NCBI GenBank assembly: GCA_937138395.1
Contig: CAKZPB010000118.1
Coordinates: 1-48,655, forward strand
Source: an uncultured Pseudomonadota bacterium
GTDB taxonomy: Bacteria > Pseudomonadota > Gammaproteobacteria > Xanthomonadales > Wenzhouxiangellaceae
Length of the DNA: 48,655 bases
Reading direction: 5' to 3'
The number at the start of each line of letters is the position of its first letter. The stretch's first letter is position 1. Below, in pieces: positions 39,214 through 47,382 of this stretch. Under the pieces are notes generated by a model. It saw only the letters and a list, made by a program, of their open reading frames with translations. It was not told the origin of the DNA and ran no database searches. A program made the translations under genes and the position numbers.

Positions 39214-40371
39214 TCAGCCTCGTGCGAGTGCATCGATGACTTTAAGCCGTCCGGCCTGCCAGGCCGGCAGAATGCCGGTCACCACACCCAGCCCAGCGGC
39301 CAAGACAAGCCCGATCAGTGCCGCGTCCCATGACATCGCCAGGCCCGGAAGAAACTGAGACAGTGCATTGGCCGCGCCCTGAATGAACAGGTAGCCGAGC
39401 AACAGTCCGATTACGCCGCCGATGATTGCAACCAGCAGGCTCTCGCCCAGCACCATCCACAGCACGCGGCGATCGCTAAAACCGATGGTTTTCAGGACAG
39501 CCAACTCCGAGGTCCGTTCACGAACGGCCTGGGCCATGGTGTTGCCGGTGATCAGCAACAGGGTAAAAAACACGCAGCCCAGCACCATTTGAACCATCAG
39601 ACCGATATTGCCGATCTGGGCGGCAAAGCTGGCCGTCCACCCGGCCTCGGTCGAACTCTTGGTTTCAGTCGGCGAATTGGCAAAGCGCTGATCAATCGCC
39701 TCAGCCACCTGGTCGGCCTGATCCGGGTCTTCGATCTTGGTCACGATCCAGCCGACCGTATCGGTGCCAAAGGCTCTGGCCTCGTTGAAATAGTCGTAGT
39801 GCATGAAAATCTGCATTTCATCGGCGTTATTGCCGCTGCCGGTAAAAATGGCCTCGACATCCATGTCCCAGGAAAACGATCCGTCCTGCTGCGGAAAAAT
39901 ACTGGAAAACATCGGAATCCGGTCGCCGACCTCCCAGTCATAGTCTTCTGCCATGGCCTGGCCGACCAGGATACCGGTCTGATTGTTCAGCAGACGCTGC
40001 CATTGGTCATCCGGAATCGAATATTCCGGATAAACCTCGCGAAAGGTTTCCAGATCGGTCGGGAACAGGCCCATCTGCTGACGATTGTCCTGATAGTAGG
40101 CCCCGAACCAGGTCTGGTGCAGCGCGGTTTCAACGCCTTCAATGGATTGAATCCGATTGACATAACTGACCGGGATCGGCTGTATGAACGACACCCGATG
40201 CATGGTTACCAGGCGATCCGCACCGGCCAGTTCAACGCCCAGCGAGAATGCCCGACTCAAACCGCCCAGCAGCGCGAACAATAAAAAGGCGATGATGATC
40301 GATAGCAGCGTGAACGTCGTGCGCAGTTTCTTGCGTGTCAGGTTCTTGCGAATCAGGTGAAAGGTGCCCAT
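39214..40371 (-). CDS. ABC transporter permease (MacB/FtsX type), first copy
   Basis: This is a 385-residue FtsX-family permease with the same plan: one N-terminal helix (RTTFTLLSIIIAFLLFALLGG), a periplasmic domain, and three C-terminal helices (GNTMAQAVRERTSELAVLKTIGF). The ATG at 40371 overlaps the ATPase stop as TGATG, so translation is probably coupled. A GTG one codon earlier is also possible. It differs clearly from the second permease, which points to distinct roles in a heterodimer. Confidence 0.92.
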   Translation of the reverse strand: MGTFHLIRKNLTRKKLRTTFTLLSIIIAFLLFALLGGLSRAFSLGVELAGADRLVTMHRVSFIQPIPVSYVNRIQSIEGVETALHQTWFGAYYQDNRQQMGLFPTDLETFREVYPEYSIPDDQWQRLLNNQTGILVGQAMAEDYDWEVGDRIPMFSSIFPQQDGSFSWDMDVEAIFTGSGNNADEMQIFMHYDYFNEARAFGTDTVGWIVTKIEDPDQADQVAEAIDQRFANSPTETKSSTEAGWTASFAAQIGNIGLMVQMVLGCVFFTLLLITGNTMAQAVRERTSELAVLKTIGFSDRRVLWMVLGESLLVAIIGGVIGLLLGYLFIQGAANALSQFLPGLAMSWDAALIGLVLAAGLGVVTGILPAWQAGRLKVIDALARG

Positions 40372-41111
40372 CACTGCGCTCCGCCGGCACTCTTCATTGG
40401 CACCGCATCGGCCAGTCGGCCCTTGTCCATGTGCACGGTGCGACTGGCATAGTCGGCTGCAACCGGGTCATGCGTGACCATCAGGATGGTCTTGTCGTGG
40501 CGCTGGTTGAGCGTCTTCAGCAAGTCCAGAATTTCACTGGCCGTTTCACGATCCAGATCGCCGGTCGGCTCATCGGCCAGCAGCACGTCCGGATCACTGA
40601 CAATGGCTCTGGCAATCGCTACGCGCTGTTCCTGACCACCGGACAGTTCACGCGGCAAGTGCCTGGCACGATCCTGCAGGCCGACAATTTCGAGCGCCGT
40701 GCGTGCGCGCTGACTGCGCTCCTTGCCGGACATCTTCTTCAGCAGCAGCGGCAGTTCGACGTTGCGCTGTGCGGTCAATACCGGCATCAGGTTGTAGAAC
40801 TGAAAAATGAAGCCGACGTGGTTCGAGCGCCATTTCGCCAGCTGGCGGGAAGTCAGCTGATCGATGCGCTGCCCGCTGACGGCAATCTGGCCAGCCGTGG
40901 GACGGTCCAGGCCGCCGATCAGATTCAGCAGCGTCGTTTTACCCGAACCCGAAGGGCCCATCATGGCGCAGAATTCACCGCGCTCGATATTCAGATCGAG
41001 CTGGTGCAGCACTTCGACCTGCTCGCGGCCCTTGCGAAAGGATTTTGTTACGCCCGAAACTTCGATGATCGGACGCTGGTCTGTCCCGGCTTGCTTTGCG
41101 GCATCATTCAT
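40371..41111 (-). CDS. ABC transporter ATP-binding protein (MacB/LolD type)
   Basis: This is a 246-residue ATPase subunit with Walker A GPSGSGKTT, Q loop, signature LSGGQEQRVAIARA, Walker B DVLLADEPTGDLD and switch His in VTHDP. This is the MacB/LolD class, which works mechanically with FtsX-type permeases. The signature reads GGQEQRV where GGQQQRV is usual, a mild change. GGAG lies seven bases before the ATG. It is the second gene of the operon. Confidence 0.95.
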   Translation of the reverse strand: MNDAAKQAGTDQRPIIEVSGVTKSFRKGREQVEVLHQLDLNIERGEFCAMMGPSGSGKTTLLNLIGGLDRPTAGQIAVSGQRIDQLTSRQLAKWRSNHVGFIFQFYNLMPVLTAQRNVELPLLLKKMSGKERSQRARTALEIVGLQDRARHLPRELSGGQEQRVAIARAIVSDPDVLLADEPTGDLDRETASEILDLLKTLNQRHDKTILMVTHDPVAADYASRTVHMDKGRLADAVPMKSAGGAQ

Positions 41112-41144
41112 CCATGTTCTCCAATCTATTGGCTTGTTGATGGC

Positions 41145-42395
41145 TCAGTCTTTGATCCGAACCCGATCGCCTTCGGCCAGGTCGAGGTCGCTGGCCTGGG
41201 CAACCACGCGCTCATTCGCTGAAAGACCGGCAACAATCAACGTCAAGTCATCGCGGGTACCGCCCAGACGAACTGCGCGGCGCTCGACCACGTTATTTTC
41301 CACGATAAAGATGAAGTCGCGCCCGTTTTGCTCGATCAGCGCGTGCGCAGGCAGCGCTGGTAGCTCGGCGCGCGCCTGCACGGAATTGCCGGCGCTGGGC
41401 TCGCGTTCTTCGAGAAAGCGCACCCGAATGCCCATGTCCGGAAGGATGCGCGGATCCAGCGCGATGAACCCGACGCGAACCCTCACGGTGGCCTTCTGCC
41501 GGTCAGCTGCAGGCACGACGGTGGTGACCTCAGCTGGAATGTTCCAGTCGGGATACGCGTCGAGAATAGCTACCACATCCTGCCCGGGCGAGACCCGATC
41601 GATAAAACTTTCGTTGACGTCCACTTCGATTTCCAGCGAACCCATATCGACGATGGTCGCGATGCCGGTCCGGGTAAATCCGCCGCCGGCTGAAATCGGC
41701 GACACCATTTCACCAACCTGCGCGGCCCGGGCTATGACCACGCCGGCAAACGGCGCCCGCACCGTCAATTCATCCAGTAATTGTTGCTGCAGCTCGACCT
41801 CACGGCGCGCGACCTGCACTTGCTGTCGTGCGCTATCCAACTGCGCCGATAGGCTGTTGACCGTTGTATCGGCCTGGTCCAGGTCGGCCTGGCTGACCAG
41901 CTCGCGCTGGCGCAGCTGGTTCACGCGATCCTGTGTGCGTTCAGCATCGTTCAAGCGAACCTGAATTTCGCGCACCGTGCGTTCGGCCGAAGCCAGTCGT
42001 GCACGGGATAATTCCAGCCGTGCCCGCTCGGTCGCGTCATCGAGCCGTGCCAGGACCTGACCGGCTTCGACCCGCATGCCCTCCTCGACCTGTACTTCGG
42101 TCAGCTTGCCGGTTACCTCGGCGGCCACTGTAGCTTGCCGCCGCGCAACCACAAACCCGGATGCATCCAGTACCGATGCAACCGGCGCGCGTTCACCGGT
42201 TTCGATCATGACGGGGGAAACCAGCGAGACTTCCAACGCACGACTGGGCAGATACCAAAACACGTAGGCAGCGATTGCCGTTGCTGCAAACACCAGAACG
42301 AACAACATGATCAGCCAGGGTCGTCCTGCCTCGCTCGATTCGCGCGCACTGTCATCAATCTTCAGTCGATCAATCAGATCGTCGTTCGTGCTCAT
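41145..42395 (-). CDS. Periplasmic adaptor subunit of the ABC exporter (MacA/HlyD family)
   Basis: This is a 416-residue membrane-fusion protein. One N-terminal anchor helix (WLIMLFVLVFAATAIAAYVFW) is followed by the split biotinyl-lipoyl domain, a long coiled-coil hairpin (about 130-230, rich in Gln, Arg and Leu), and beta-barrel and proximal domains. It is first in the operon with the ATPase and two permeases, and would link them to a TolC-like channel that is not encoded here. The substrate is unknown: peptides, lipids and drugs are all carried by this class. Confidence 0.92.
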   Translation of the reverse strand: MSTNDDLIDRLKIDDSARESSEAGRPWLIMLFVLVFAATAIAAYVFWYLPSRALEVSLVSPVMIETGERAPVASVLDASGFVVARRQATVAAEVTGKLTEVQVEEGMRVEAGQVLARLDDATERARLELSRARLASAERTVREIQVRLNDAERTQDRVNQLRQRELVSQADLDQADTTVNSLSAQLDSARQQVQVARREVELQQQLLDELTVRAPFAGVVIARAAQVGEMVSPISAGGGFTRTGIATIVDMGSLEIEVDVNESFIDRVSPGQDVVAILDAYPDWNIPAEVTTVVPAADRQKATVRVRVGFIALDPRILPDMGIRVRFLEEREPSAGNSVQARAELPALPAHALIEQNGRDFIFIVENNVVERRAVRLGGTRDDLTLIVAGLSANERVVAQASDLDLAEGDRVRIKD

Positions 42396-42511
42396 GGCCG
42401 TTGGCTCGTCGTGTTCAGGGGCTGCATGATGTTGTAACGCAATAATCGTCCGCGAAGTTCAATGGATTCTTAGTAACACCGACTATAGTAAGTGATGAGT
42501 CGGCATACCAG

Positions 42512-42523
42512 TGACAAGTGTCA
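42512..42523. promoter_or_regulatory. Inverted repeat in the divergent exporter/TPR promoter region
   Basis: TGACA-AG-TGTCA is a short perfect inverted repeat with a two-base centre. It lies 117 bases upstream of the adaptor start and 82 upstream of the TPR gene. Its place in a 209-base divergent region suggests an operator for a regulator of one or both sides. No regulator gene for it is adjacent, and such a short match can arise by chance. Confidence 0.3.
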
Positions 42524-42604
42524 TACCGCATTGATCACCGCTGTCACTGTTCGCGCCTGAAGATGAAGGCTACAGTTGACCTGTACCCTCGACAGGAGCA
42601 CCCG

Positions 42605-43345
42605 ATGCGGTTCATCATTGTTGGATTTATCTTGCTCAGTGGATTGGATCAACTCATGGCAGTCGAACCTCACTGGAGCACTATTCAGGACCAGGTTGAT
42701 CAATCGATAGGAAACGGCGATGCTGAAGCGCTGCAAGCCTTGGACAACCGCATTGCCCTTTGGCAAAGCGAGCAGCCTGAATGGCAGCACTACTGGCGGG
42801 CCTATATCGCCTTCCGGGCAATATTGCTTGAACCCGAAGGCGAGAGCCAGCATCACCAGATGATGGTCTGCAAGGAGCAGGCCGAAGCCGCCGTTAACAA
42901 CGGAGAAAACTCCGGTGAGTCACACGCGCTGTTGGCCTCCTGCCTGGGCCGGTTGGCGGCAAGCAACACGTCCGCAGCCATGCGCTATGGCAGTGAGGCC
43001 GGCACCATACAGGATGAATCCATCCTGATTGCACCCGACAACCCGCGCGTGCTGATGCTGGCGGCCGTCAGCGACTACAACAAACCGGTCATGTGGGGTG
43101 GCGACATTGACCGGGCCGAGCGCAGACTGCGGCGGTCAATTTCCGCTTTGGAAATGCAGACGCCAGATCCGTCAAAACCGTGGCAGCCGACCTGGGGTCA
43201 CGTAGATGCCTACGGCCACCTCGCGATTGTGCTCGGTGAACTGGATCAGCCGGATGGAGCGCTGGACGTGCTGGACCAGGCCGCAGCACTTGGCTTTCAA
43301 TCCGGCTGGCTGGATTCACTGCGTAGCGACATTACCAATCAATAG
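42605..43345 (+). CDS. Exported TPR-like protein
   Basis: This is a 246-residue protein with a signal peptide (MRFIIVGFILLSGLDQLMAVEP) and a helical repeat region (AEALQALDNRIALWQSEQPEWQHYWRAYIAFR, ESHALLASCLGRLAASNTSAAMRYGSEA, YGHLAIVLGELDQPDGALDVLDQAAALGF) of TPR type. AGGAG lies just upstream of the ATG at 42605. The arrangement PDNPRVLMLAAVSDYNKPVMWGGDIDRAERRLRRSI recalls secreted tetratricopeptide proteins found beside efflux genes. Its function is unknown and it is divergent from the exporter operon. Its 3' end overlaps that of the beta-helix gene. Confidence 0.78.
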   Translation: MRFIIVGFILLSGLDQLMAVEPHWSTIQDQVDQSIGNGDAEALQALDNRIALWQSEQPEWQHYWRAYIAFRAILLEPEGESQHHQMMVCKEQAEAAVNNGENSGESHALLASCLGRLAASNTSAAMRYGSEAGTIQDESILIAPDNPRVLMLAAVSDYNKPVMWGGDIDRAERRLRRSISALEMQTPDPSKPWQPTWGHVDAYGHLAIVLGELDQPDGALDVLDQAAALGFQSGWLDSLRSDITNQ

Positions 43346-44893
43346 TCCTGGCTCAAGTGCAAGCCCGTGATGTACGGCCCGGTTGAATGCCTGAATGAAT
43401 GCAGGTGATTCGAAGCCATCGATAAATAGCGTATCGAGTGGATCCAGTTCGAGTGCGCCGAGATCGGGCTGATCGCCGCGGATGCGGCCGAGAATGTCCT
43501 CAGGTGACGAGCTCAACGGATCGGCCGCATCAACTGCAGGGCTGGACAGACCAGGCCGACCATACTGCTCGACCAGGCTCAAAAACACTTCGCGGATCGT
43601 ATTCGAGCCATCGGCAAAATCACTTCCATCCCAGACTGGCACGACCAGTCCAGCCTGTTCGGGCAGCAGCGGATCGCCGACCAGCGCGCTCGCGTCATCG
43701 CTGAACGTCAGCGCCTGGCCGGCATCCTGGGGAATCGGATTCGGCCCGTTGAAGTACAGGTTGCGATCCAGCAGTGCCGTGGCCGTTTGCCCGGCCGGCG
43801 CATCGAACAGATCCACCCCGATAAACTGCTCGCTGCCCATCGTGCCGGTCGGGTCGGCGTAGATGTTGTTGGTGATGATCAGATTCTGGTTCGGCGGGTT
43901 GGCCGGGCTGGCGATCAACCGACCGGCAAAGCTCAGCGAAGGCATATCACCTATCAGCGAGTTGTTACGGAAGATCACGTCACGCGAACCCTGGACCGTC
44001 AATGGCGTCCGCATACGCGCCGGCGAATTGCCCAGCATCAGGTTGTTTTCGACCAGCACATCGATGGCCTCGAAGTTGGCCGTGCCGTCCTCGCCAAGCC
44101 GGACAAAGCTTTGTCCGGTGCTGCCGTACCAGTTCAGGAACACGTTACGCCGCACGGTGATGTCTTCGCTGCCCAGCACCGTGTCACTGGTGCCGTTGCT
44201 GTCCTTGATGACGATGAACGAGCTCGTGTTCGGTCGTGCCGAGGTGTTGAAAAACACGTTGTCCTGGACCACTACATCAACCACGCTGTTGATATCGATA
44301 TGTTCATCCGAGCCGAACGGATTGAAGAACAGATTGCCCTCGACCAGCACCCGCTCGGCACCGTTATTGATCTTGAGCAGGTCATTGTTGGTGCTGGAGT
44401 GGATGATGTTGTTGCGAAACACAATACCGGACACGACCGGGTCAGTACCGCTGTTGCTGCCGTTGAACGCCCCGAGCAGATCCTGCACCTGCACCACCAG
44501 CCCGCCGGTGTTGTCGGGCGCATGAGCGATATCGAAGCCTTCAACAACAATGTTCAGGCCTTCATAGGAAATCAGCGCGGCACCCGCATTGTGGCGCAGC
44601 TTGGCGGCATACGGGATTTGCGAACGAATCGTGACCGGCTGGTTGAACTGCTGGCGCAGGCTCTGCCGGCCGTTGTAGGTGCCGGGCAGCACCAGAATCA
44701 GATCACCACCGGTGGCATTGTCGACCGCATGGGTGATCGTGGCCCAGGGATTATTCAGACTGCCATCGCCAGACTGATCGTTGCCTGTGGTCGCGACATA
44801 CAACTGGGCGGCCAGTGGGCTGCAGGACAATAGCAACACGCTGACTGCAAGCAGCCGGATGATCCCCCCGGCTGCTGCAGTAAAGACGTTCAT
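43316..44893 (-). CDS. Secreted right-handed beta-helix protein with choice-of-anchor Q domain
   Basis: This is a 525-residue secreted protein. The signal peptide (LLAVSVLLLSCSPLAAQ) is followed by a DUF1565-like start (LYVATTGNDQSGDGSLNNPWATITHAVDNA) and a right-handed parallel beta-helix of about 12 Asn-rich rungs (FRNNIIHSS, VEGNLFFNP, VQDNVFFN, VRRNVFLN, VENNLMLG, FRNNSLIG, ITNNIYAD). The segment SPAVDAADPL with DILGRIRGDQPDLGALE is the choice-of-anchor Q pattern. LFIDGFESP near the end resembles a recurrent C-terminal motif of secreted proteins in Xanthomonadales relatives. Such folds bind or cleave polysaccharides. No catalytic residues were identified. The ATG overlaps the parB stop (ATGA). 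Confidence 0.83.
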   Translation of the reverse strand: MNVFTAAAGGIIRLLAVSVLLLSCSPLAAQLYVATTGNDQSGDGSLNNPWATITHAVDNATGGDLILVLPGTYNGRQSLRQQFNQPVTIRSQIPYAAKLRHNAGAALISYEGLNIVVEGFDIAHAPDNTGGLVVQVQDLLGAFNGSNSGTDPVVSGIVFRNNIIHSSTNNDLLKINNGAERVLVEGNLFFNPFGSDEHIDINSVVDVVVQDNVFFNTSARPNTSSFIVIKDSNGTSDTVLGSEDITVRRNVFLNWYGSTGQSFVRLGEDGTANFEAIDVLVENNLMLGNSPARMRTPLTVQGSRDVIFRNNSLIGDMPSLSFAGRLIASPANPPNQNLIITNNIYADPTGTMGSEQFIGVDLFDAPAGQTATALLDRNLYFNGPNPIPQDAGQALTFSDDASALVGDPLLPEQAGLVVPVWDGSDFADGSNTIREVFLSLVEQYGRPGLSSPAVDAADPLSSSPEDILGRIRGDQPDLGALELDPLDTLFIDGFESPAFIQAFNRAVHHGLALEPGLLIGNVATQ

Positions 44894-45777
44894 TTCCGCA
44901 GGTGATCCAGAATGCCGTCGAGTTCATCCAGGCTGGTGTAGCGAATGGTCAGACTGCCTTTGCCACTGCTGCTGTGTTTGACCGATACCGGCGCACAGAG
45001 CTGTTCGGTCAGCTCCTGCTCCAGTCGTTCGATATCCGGATTTTTATTGGTCTTATTCGGCTGTGGATCCTGGCCGGACTTCAGGCGCTTGACCAGCGCC
45101 TCGGTCTGGCGCACGGACAACTGCAGGTTGATGATCTGCTGTGCGGCGGCGCGCTGATCCTGGCCCTTCAGCGCCAGCAGTGCGCGCGCATGGCCCATAT
45201 CAAGCTTGCGCTGATCGACCAGTGCACGGACTTCCGGTTCCAGTTCGAGCAAGCGCAGCAGGTTGGTCACGCCAGTCCGCGATCGACCGACATTGACGGC
45301 CGCCTCGGCATGCGTCAATTCAAACTCCTCGATCAGGCGTTTGACGGCGGTGGCTTCTTCGATCGGGTTCAGGTTCTCGCGCTGAATGTTTTCAATCAGC
45401 GCCATGGCCAGCGTGACTTCATCCGGCACATCGCGAATGACGGCTGGAATCTGCTTCAACTCGGCCAGCTGCGCCGCACGCCAGCGGCGTTCACCGGCAA
45501 TCAGCTCATAGCCGGAACCGCCTTTCAGTGCCCGCACGACGACCGGCTGCACCACGCCCTGGGCGCGAATCGAATCGGCCAGCTCTTCCAGGCGTTCCGG
45601 ATCCATGCCGGTGCGCGGCTGGTATTCGCCGGGCTGAATCTGGTCCAGATCCAGGTGACGCAGCGTACCGTCTGCAGTACTGTCGGTTTCAGTTTTGGCT
45701 GACTCACTGCTGCTGCGGGCCTTGCCGAGCAGTGCATTCAGGTTCTTGCCCAACGGCGCTTTCTTGCGGCTGGCCAT
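44890..45777 (-). CDS. parB: Chromosome-partitioning protein ParB
   Basis: This is a 295-residue ParB. The CTP-binding motif GERRWR lies at 95-100 and ALIENIQRENLNPIEEA follows, then the helix-turn-helix (THAEAAVNVGRSRTGVTNLLRLLEL) and a C-terminal dimerisation domain. ParB binds parS near the origin and spreads as a CTP-dependent clamp. It starts two bases after the parA stop. No perfect parS (TGTTTCACGTGAAACA) was seen in this window. Confidence 0.97.
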   Translation of the reverse strand: MASRKKAPLGKNLNALLGKARSSSESAKTETDSTADGTLRHLDLDQIQPGEYQPRTGMDPERLEELADSIRAQGVVQPVVVRALKGGSGYELIAGERRWRAAQLAELKQIPAVIRDVPDEVTLAMALIENIQRENLNPIEEATAVKRLIEEFELTHAEAAVNVGRSRTGVTNLLRLLELEPEVRALVDQRKLDMGHARALLALKGQDQRAAAQQIINLQLSVRQTEALVKRLKSGQDPQPNKTNKNPDIERLEQELTEQLCAPVSVKHSSSGKGSLTIRYTSLDELDGILDHLRK

Positions 45778-45779
45778 GA

Positions 45780-46568
45780 TCAGTAGTGCCCCTGCTGACG
45801 CCGGCGGTTGATGTACTCACCGGCCAGCCCGCGATAGGCAATGGCGCCGCGCGACTCAGGATCGTACGTCAGGACCGATTCGCCGTAGCTGGGCGATTCT
45901 GCGACGCGCACATTACGCGGAATGATGGTTCGGTAGAGCTTGTCGCCAAAGTTTTCCTGCAGCTGGCGCGACACGGCGCCGGACAGGTTGTTGCGCATGT
46001 CGTACATGGTCCGCACCAGGCCTTCGATCTGAAGCCGCGGGTTGACCGAGGACTGGATCTGCTCGATGGTATCGACCAGCGCGCTCAACCCTTCGAGCGC
46101 ATAGTATTCGCACTGCATCGGGATCAGCACTGCATCCGCGGCGGTCAGTGCGTTCAGCGTCAACACGTTCAGCGCCGGCGGGCAATCAATCAGAATGTCG
46201 TCGTATTCATCCTCGACCATCATCAGCGCTTCTCTGAGGTAATTCGATCGTTCCTCGCGCTCGATCAAACCCACTTCGGCCGAGGTCAAGTCCTGGTTAC
46301 CGGGCACGATATCCACATTGGCAGTTTCGGCGCGCACGCGTGCCTGGCCGATGCTGGCTTCGTCGGTCAACACCTCGGCGGTCGTCAATTGCCCCGGCGC
46401 CAGTTCGACGCCGATGCCGGTCGTGCAGTTGCCCTGCGGGTCGATATCGACCAGCAGCACCCTGCGCTTGAACTGGCTCAGGCCGACCGCCAGATTCAGC
46501 GCCGTCGTCGTTTTGCCGACGCCGCCTTTCTGATTGGCCAGGGCGACAATGTGGGCCTTCTTACTCAA
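45780..46568 (-). CDS. parA: Chromosome-partitioning ATPase ParA (Soj)
   Basis: This is a 262-residue ParA. The deviant Walker A KGGVGKT lies at 14-20, with the signature Lys14. Walker B is DDILIDCPPALNVL. The start is an unusual TTG at 46568: the usual short N-terminus precedes NQKGGVGKTT and no ATG is suitable. GGAGCGTAGG in the 3' end of rsmG supplies the ribosome site. TTG may hold ParA low relative to ParB. Confidence 0.97.
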   Translation of the reverse strand: MSKKAHIVALANQKGGVGKTTTALNLAVGLSQFKRRVLLVDIDPQGNCTTGIGVELAPGQLTTAEVLTDEASIGQARVRAETANVDIVPGNQDLTSAEVGLIEREERSNYLREALMMVEDEYDDILIDCPPALNVLTLNALTAADAVLIPMQCEYYALEGLSALVDTIEQIQSSVNPRLQIEGLVRTMYDMRNNLSGAVSRQLQENFGDKLYRTIIPRNVRVAESPSYGESVLTYDPESRGAIAYRGLAGEYINRRRQQGHY

Positions 46569-46573
46569 ATTAC

Positions 46574-47278
46574 CTACGCTCCAAGGTTCGCATCATCGGG
46601 GGCGGCACAAGTGATGATTGCCACGCTACGCGGTGGCTGTGCCGCGCCCGATGCTGAAACCGAATTCAGTGGTTCAAGCTGCACATTGTAATCATCCGGC
46701 ACGGCGCGTAGTTCCGAATCGTGCAACTCCGCCTTCATGGCCAGCAGACGGCTGCCACGCAGGAGCCATGCCTGGCTCCATTCAACCAGCTGCGTCAACG
46801 AGGCCAGCGCGCGACAGGTGATGTCAACGGCTTGCAGATCGACATCCGGCGCAAGATCCTCCAGGCGGGATTGAATTACTTCTGCCTGTTCGAGCTGCAG
46901 TTCGCGGATGGCTGCGCGCACAAAGCGAATCTTCTTGCCATTGCTGTCGACCAGTCGAACGTGCTTGTCGGGAAAAACGATCGCCAGGGGGATACCCGGC
47001 AGGCCCGCCCCGGTGCCGGCATCCAGCAGCTCGTCGGCCTCGATCCATCGGGCAATGCTGAGACTGTCGAGCAGGTGGCGTTCGGCCATTGCCATCGGCT
47101 GCTTGATTGCAGTCAAGTTATACGCCTGGTTCCAGCGGCTCATCAGCTTCAAGTAAATGAGCAGCTGCTGGCGCTGCGCACCGCTCAGCTCGAGATCGAG
47201 TTGCTCGGCGCCTGCCGCCAGTCGATCCAGCACCTGCTGCTCGATGGACGGCGTCCACGGGTTGAATGGTCGGGTCAC
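46574..47278 (-). CDS. rsmG: 16S rRNA (guanine527-N7)-methyltransferase RsmG
   Basis: This is a 234-residue S-adenosylmethionine methyltransferase that modifies G527 of 16S rRNA. The SAM motif DAGTGAGLPG lies at 86-95 and the family opening LSGAQRQQLLIYLKLMSRWNQAYNLTAI is present. The start is GTG at 47278. A well-placed TATAAT at 47313-47308 (minus strand) would start transcription about 22 bases upstream, with a poor -35. mnmG, the usual upstream partner, is not adjacent; a divergent DUF945-like gene lies there. Confidence 0.96.
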   Translation of the reverse strand: MTRPFNPWTPSIEQQVLDRLAAGAEQLDLELSGAQRQQLLIYLKLMSRWNQAYNLTAIKQPMAMAERHLLDSLSIARWIEADELLDAGTGAGLPGIPLAIVFPDKHVRLVDSNGKKIRFVRAAIRELQLEQAEVIQSRLEDLAPDVDLQAVDITCRALASLTQLVEWSQAWLLRGSRLLAMKAELHDSELRAVPDDYNVQLEPLNSVSASGAAQPPRSVAIITCAAPDDANLGA

Positions 47279-47307
47279 GGTTGGTTTCGTTTCGCTAACA
47301 TCAACTC

Positions 47308-47313
47308 ATTATA
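47308..47313 (-). promoter_or_regulatory. -10 box of the rsmG-parAB promoter
   Basis: A perfect TATAAT on the minus strand, 30-35 bases before the rsmG GTG. No convincing TTGACA-like -35 is found 16-18 bases further upstream, so the promoter would need help or be weak. It suggests that rsmG-parA-parB, and possibly the coupled beta-helix gene, are transcribed from here without mnmG. Confidence 0.4.
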
Positions 47314-47382
47314 TCGGGCATGATCTGGCACCCAGGTCAGACGCTCGCATCTTGACGGCGTTGTACGGGTAGAGTTCGGACT

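Noticed and set aside
43787-44833. A 348-codon plus-strand frame opposite the beta-helix gene
   Set aside because: The opposite strand encodes a signal peptide and regular beta-helix rungs, so this frame is a shadow. Its product is His- and Gln-rich without domain features.
44890-47382. A parS site near parAB
   Set aside because: No TGTTTCACGTGAAACA or one-mismatch palindrome was seen here or by eye in the rest of the window. parS may lie outside it.
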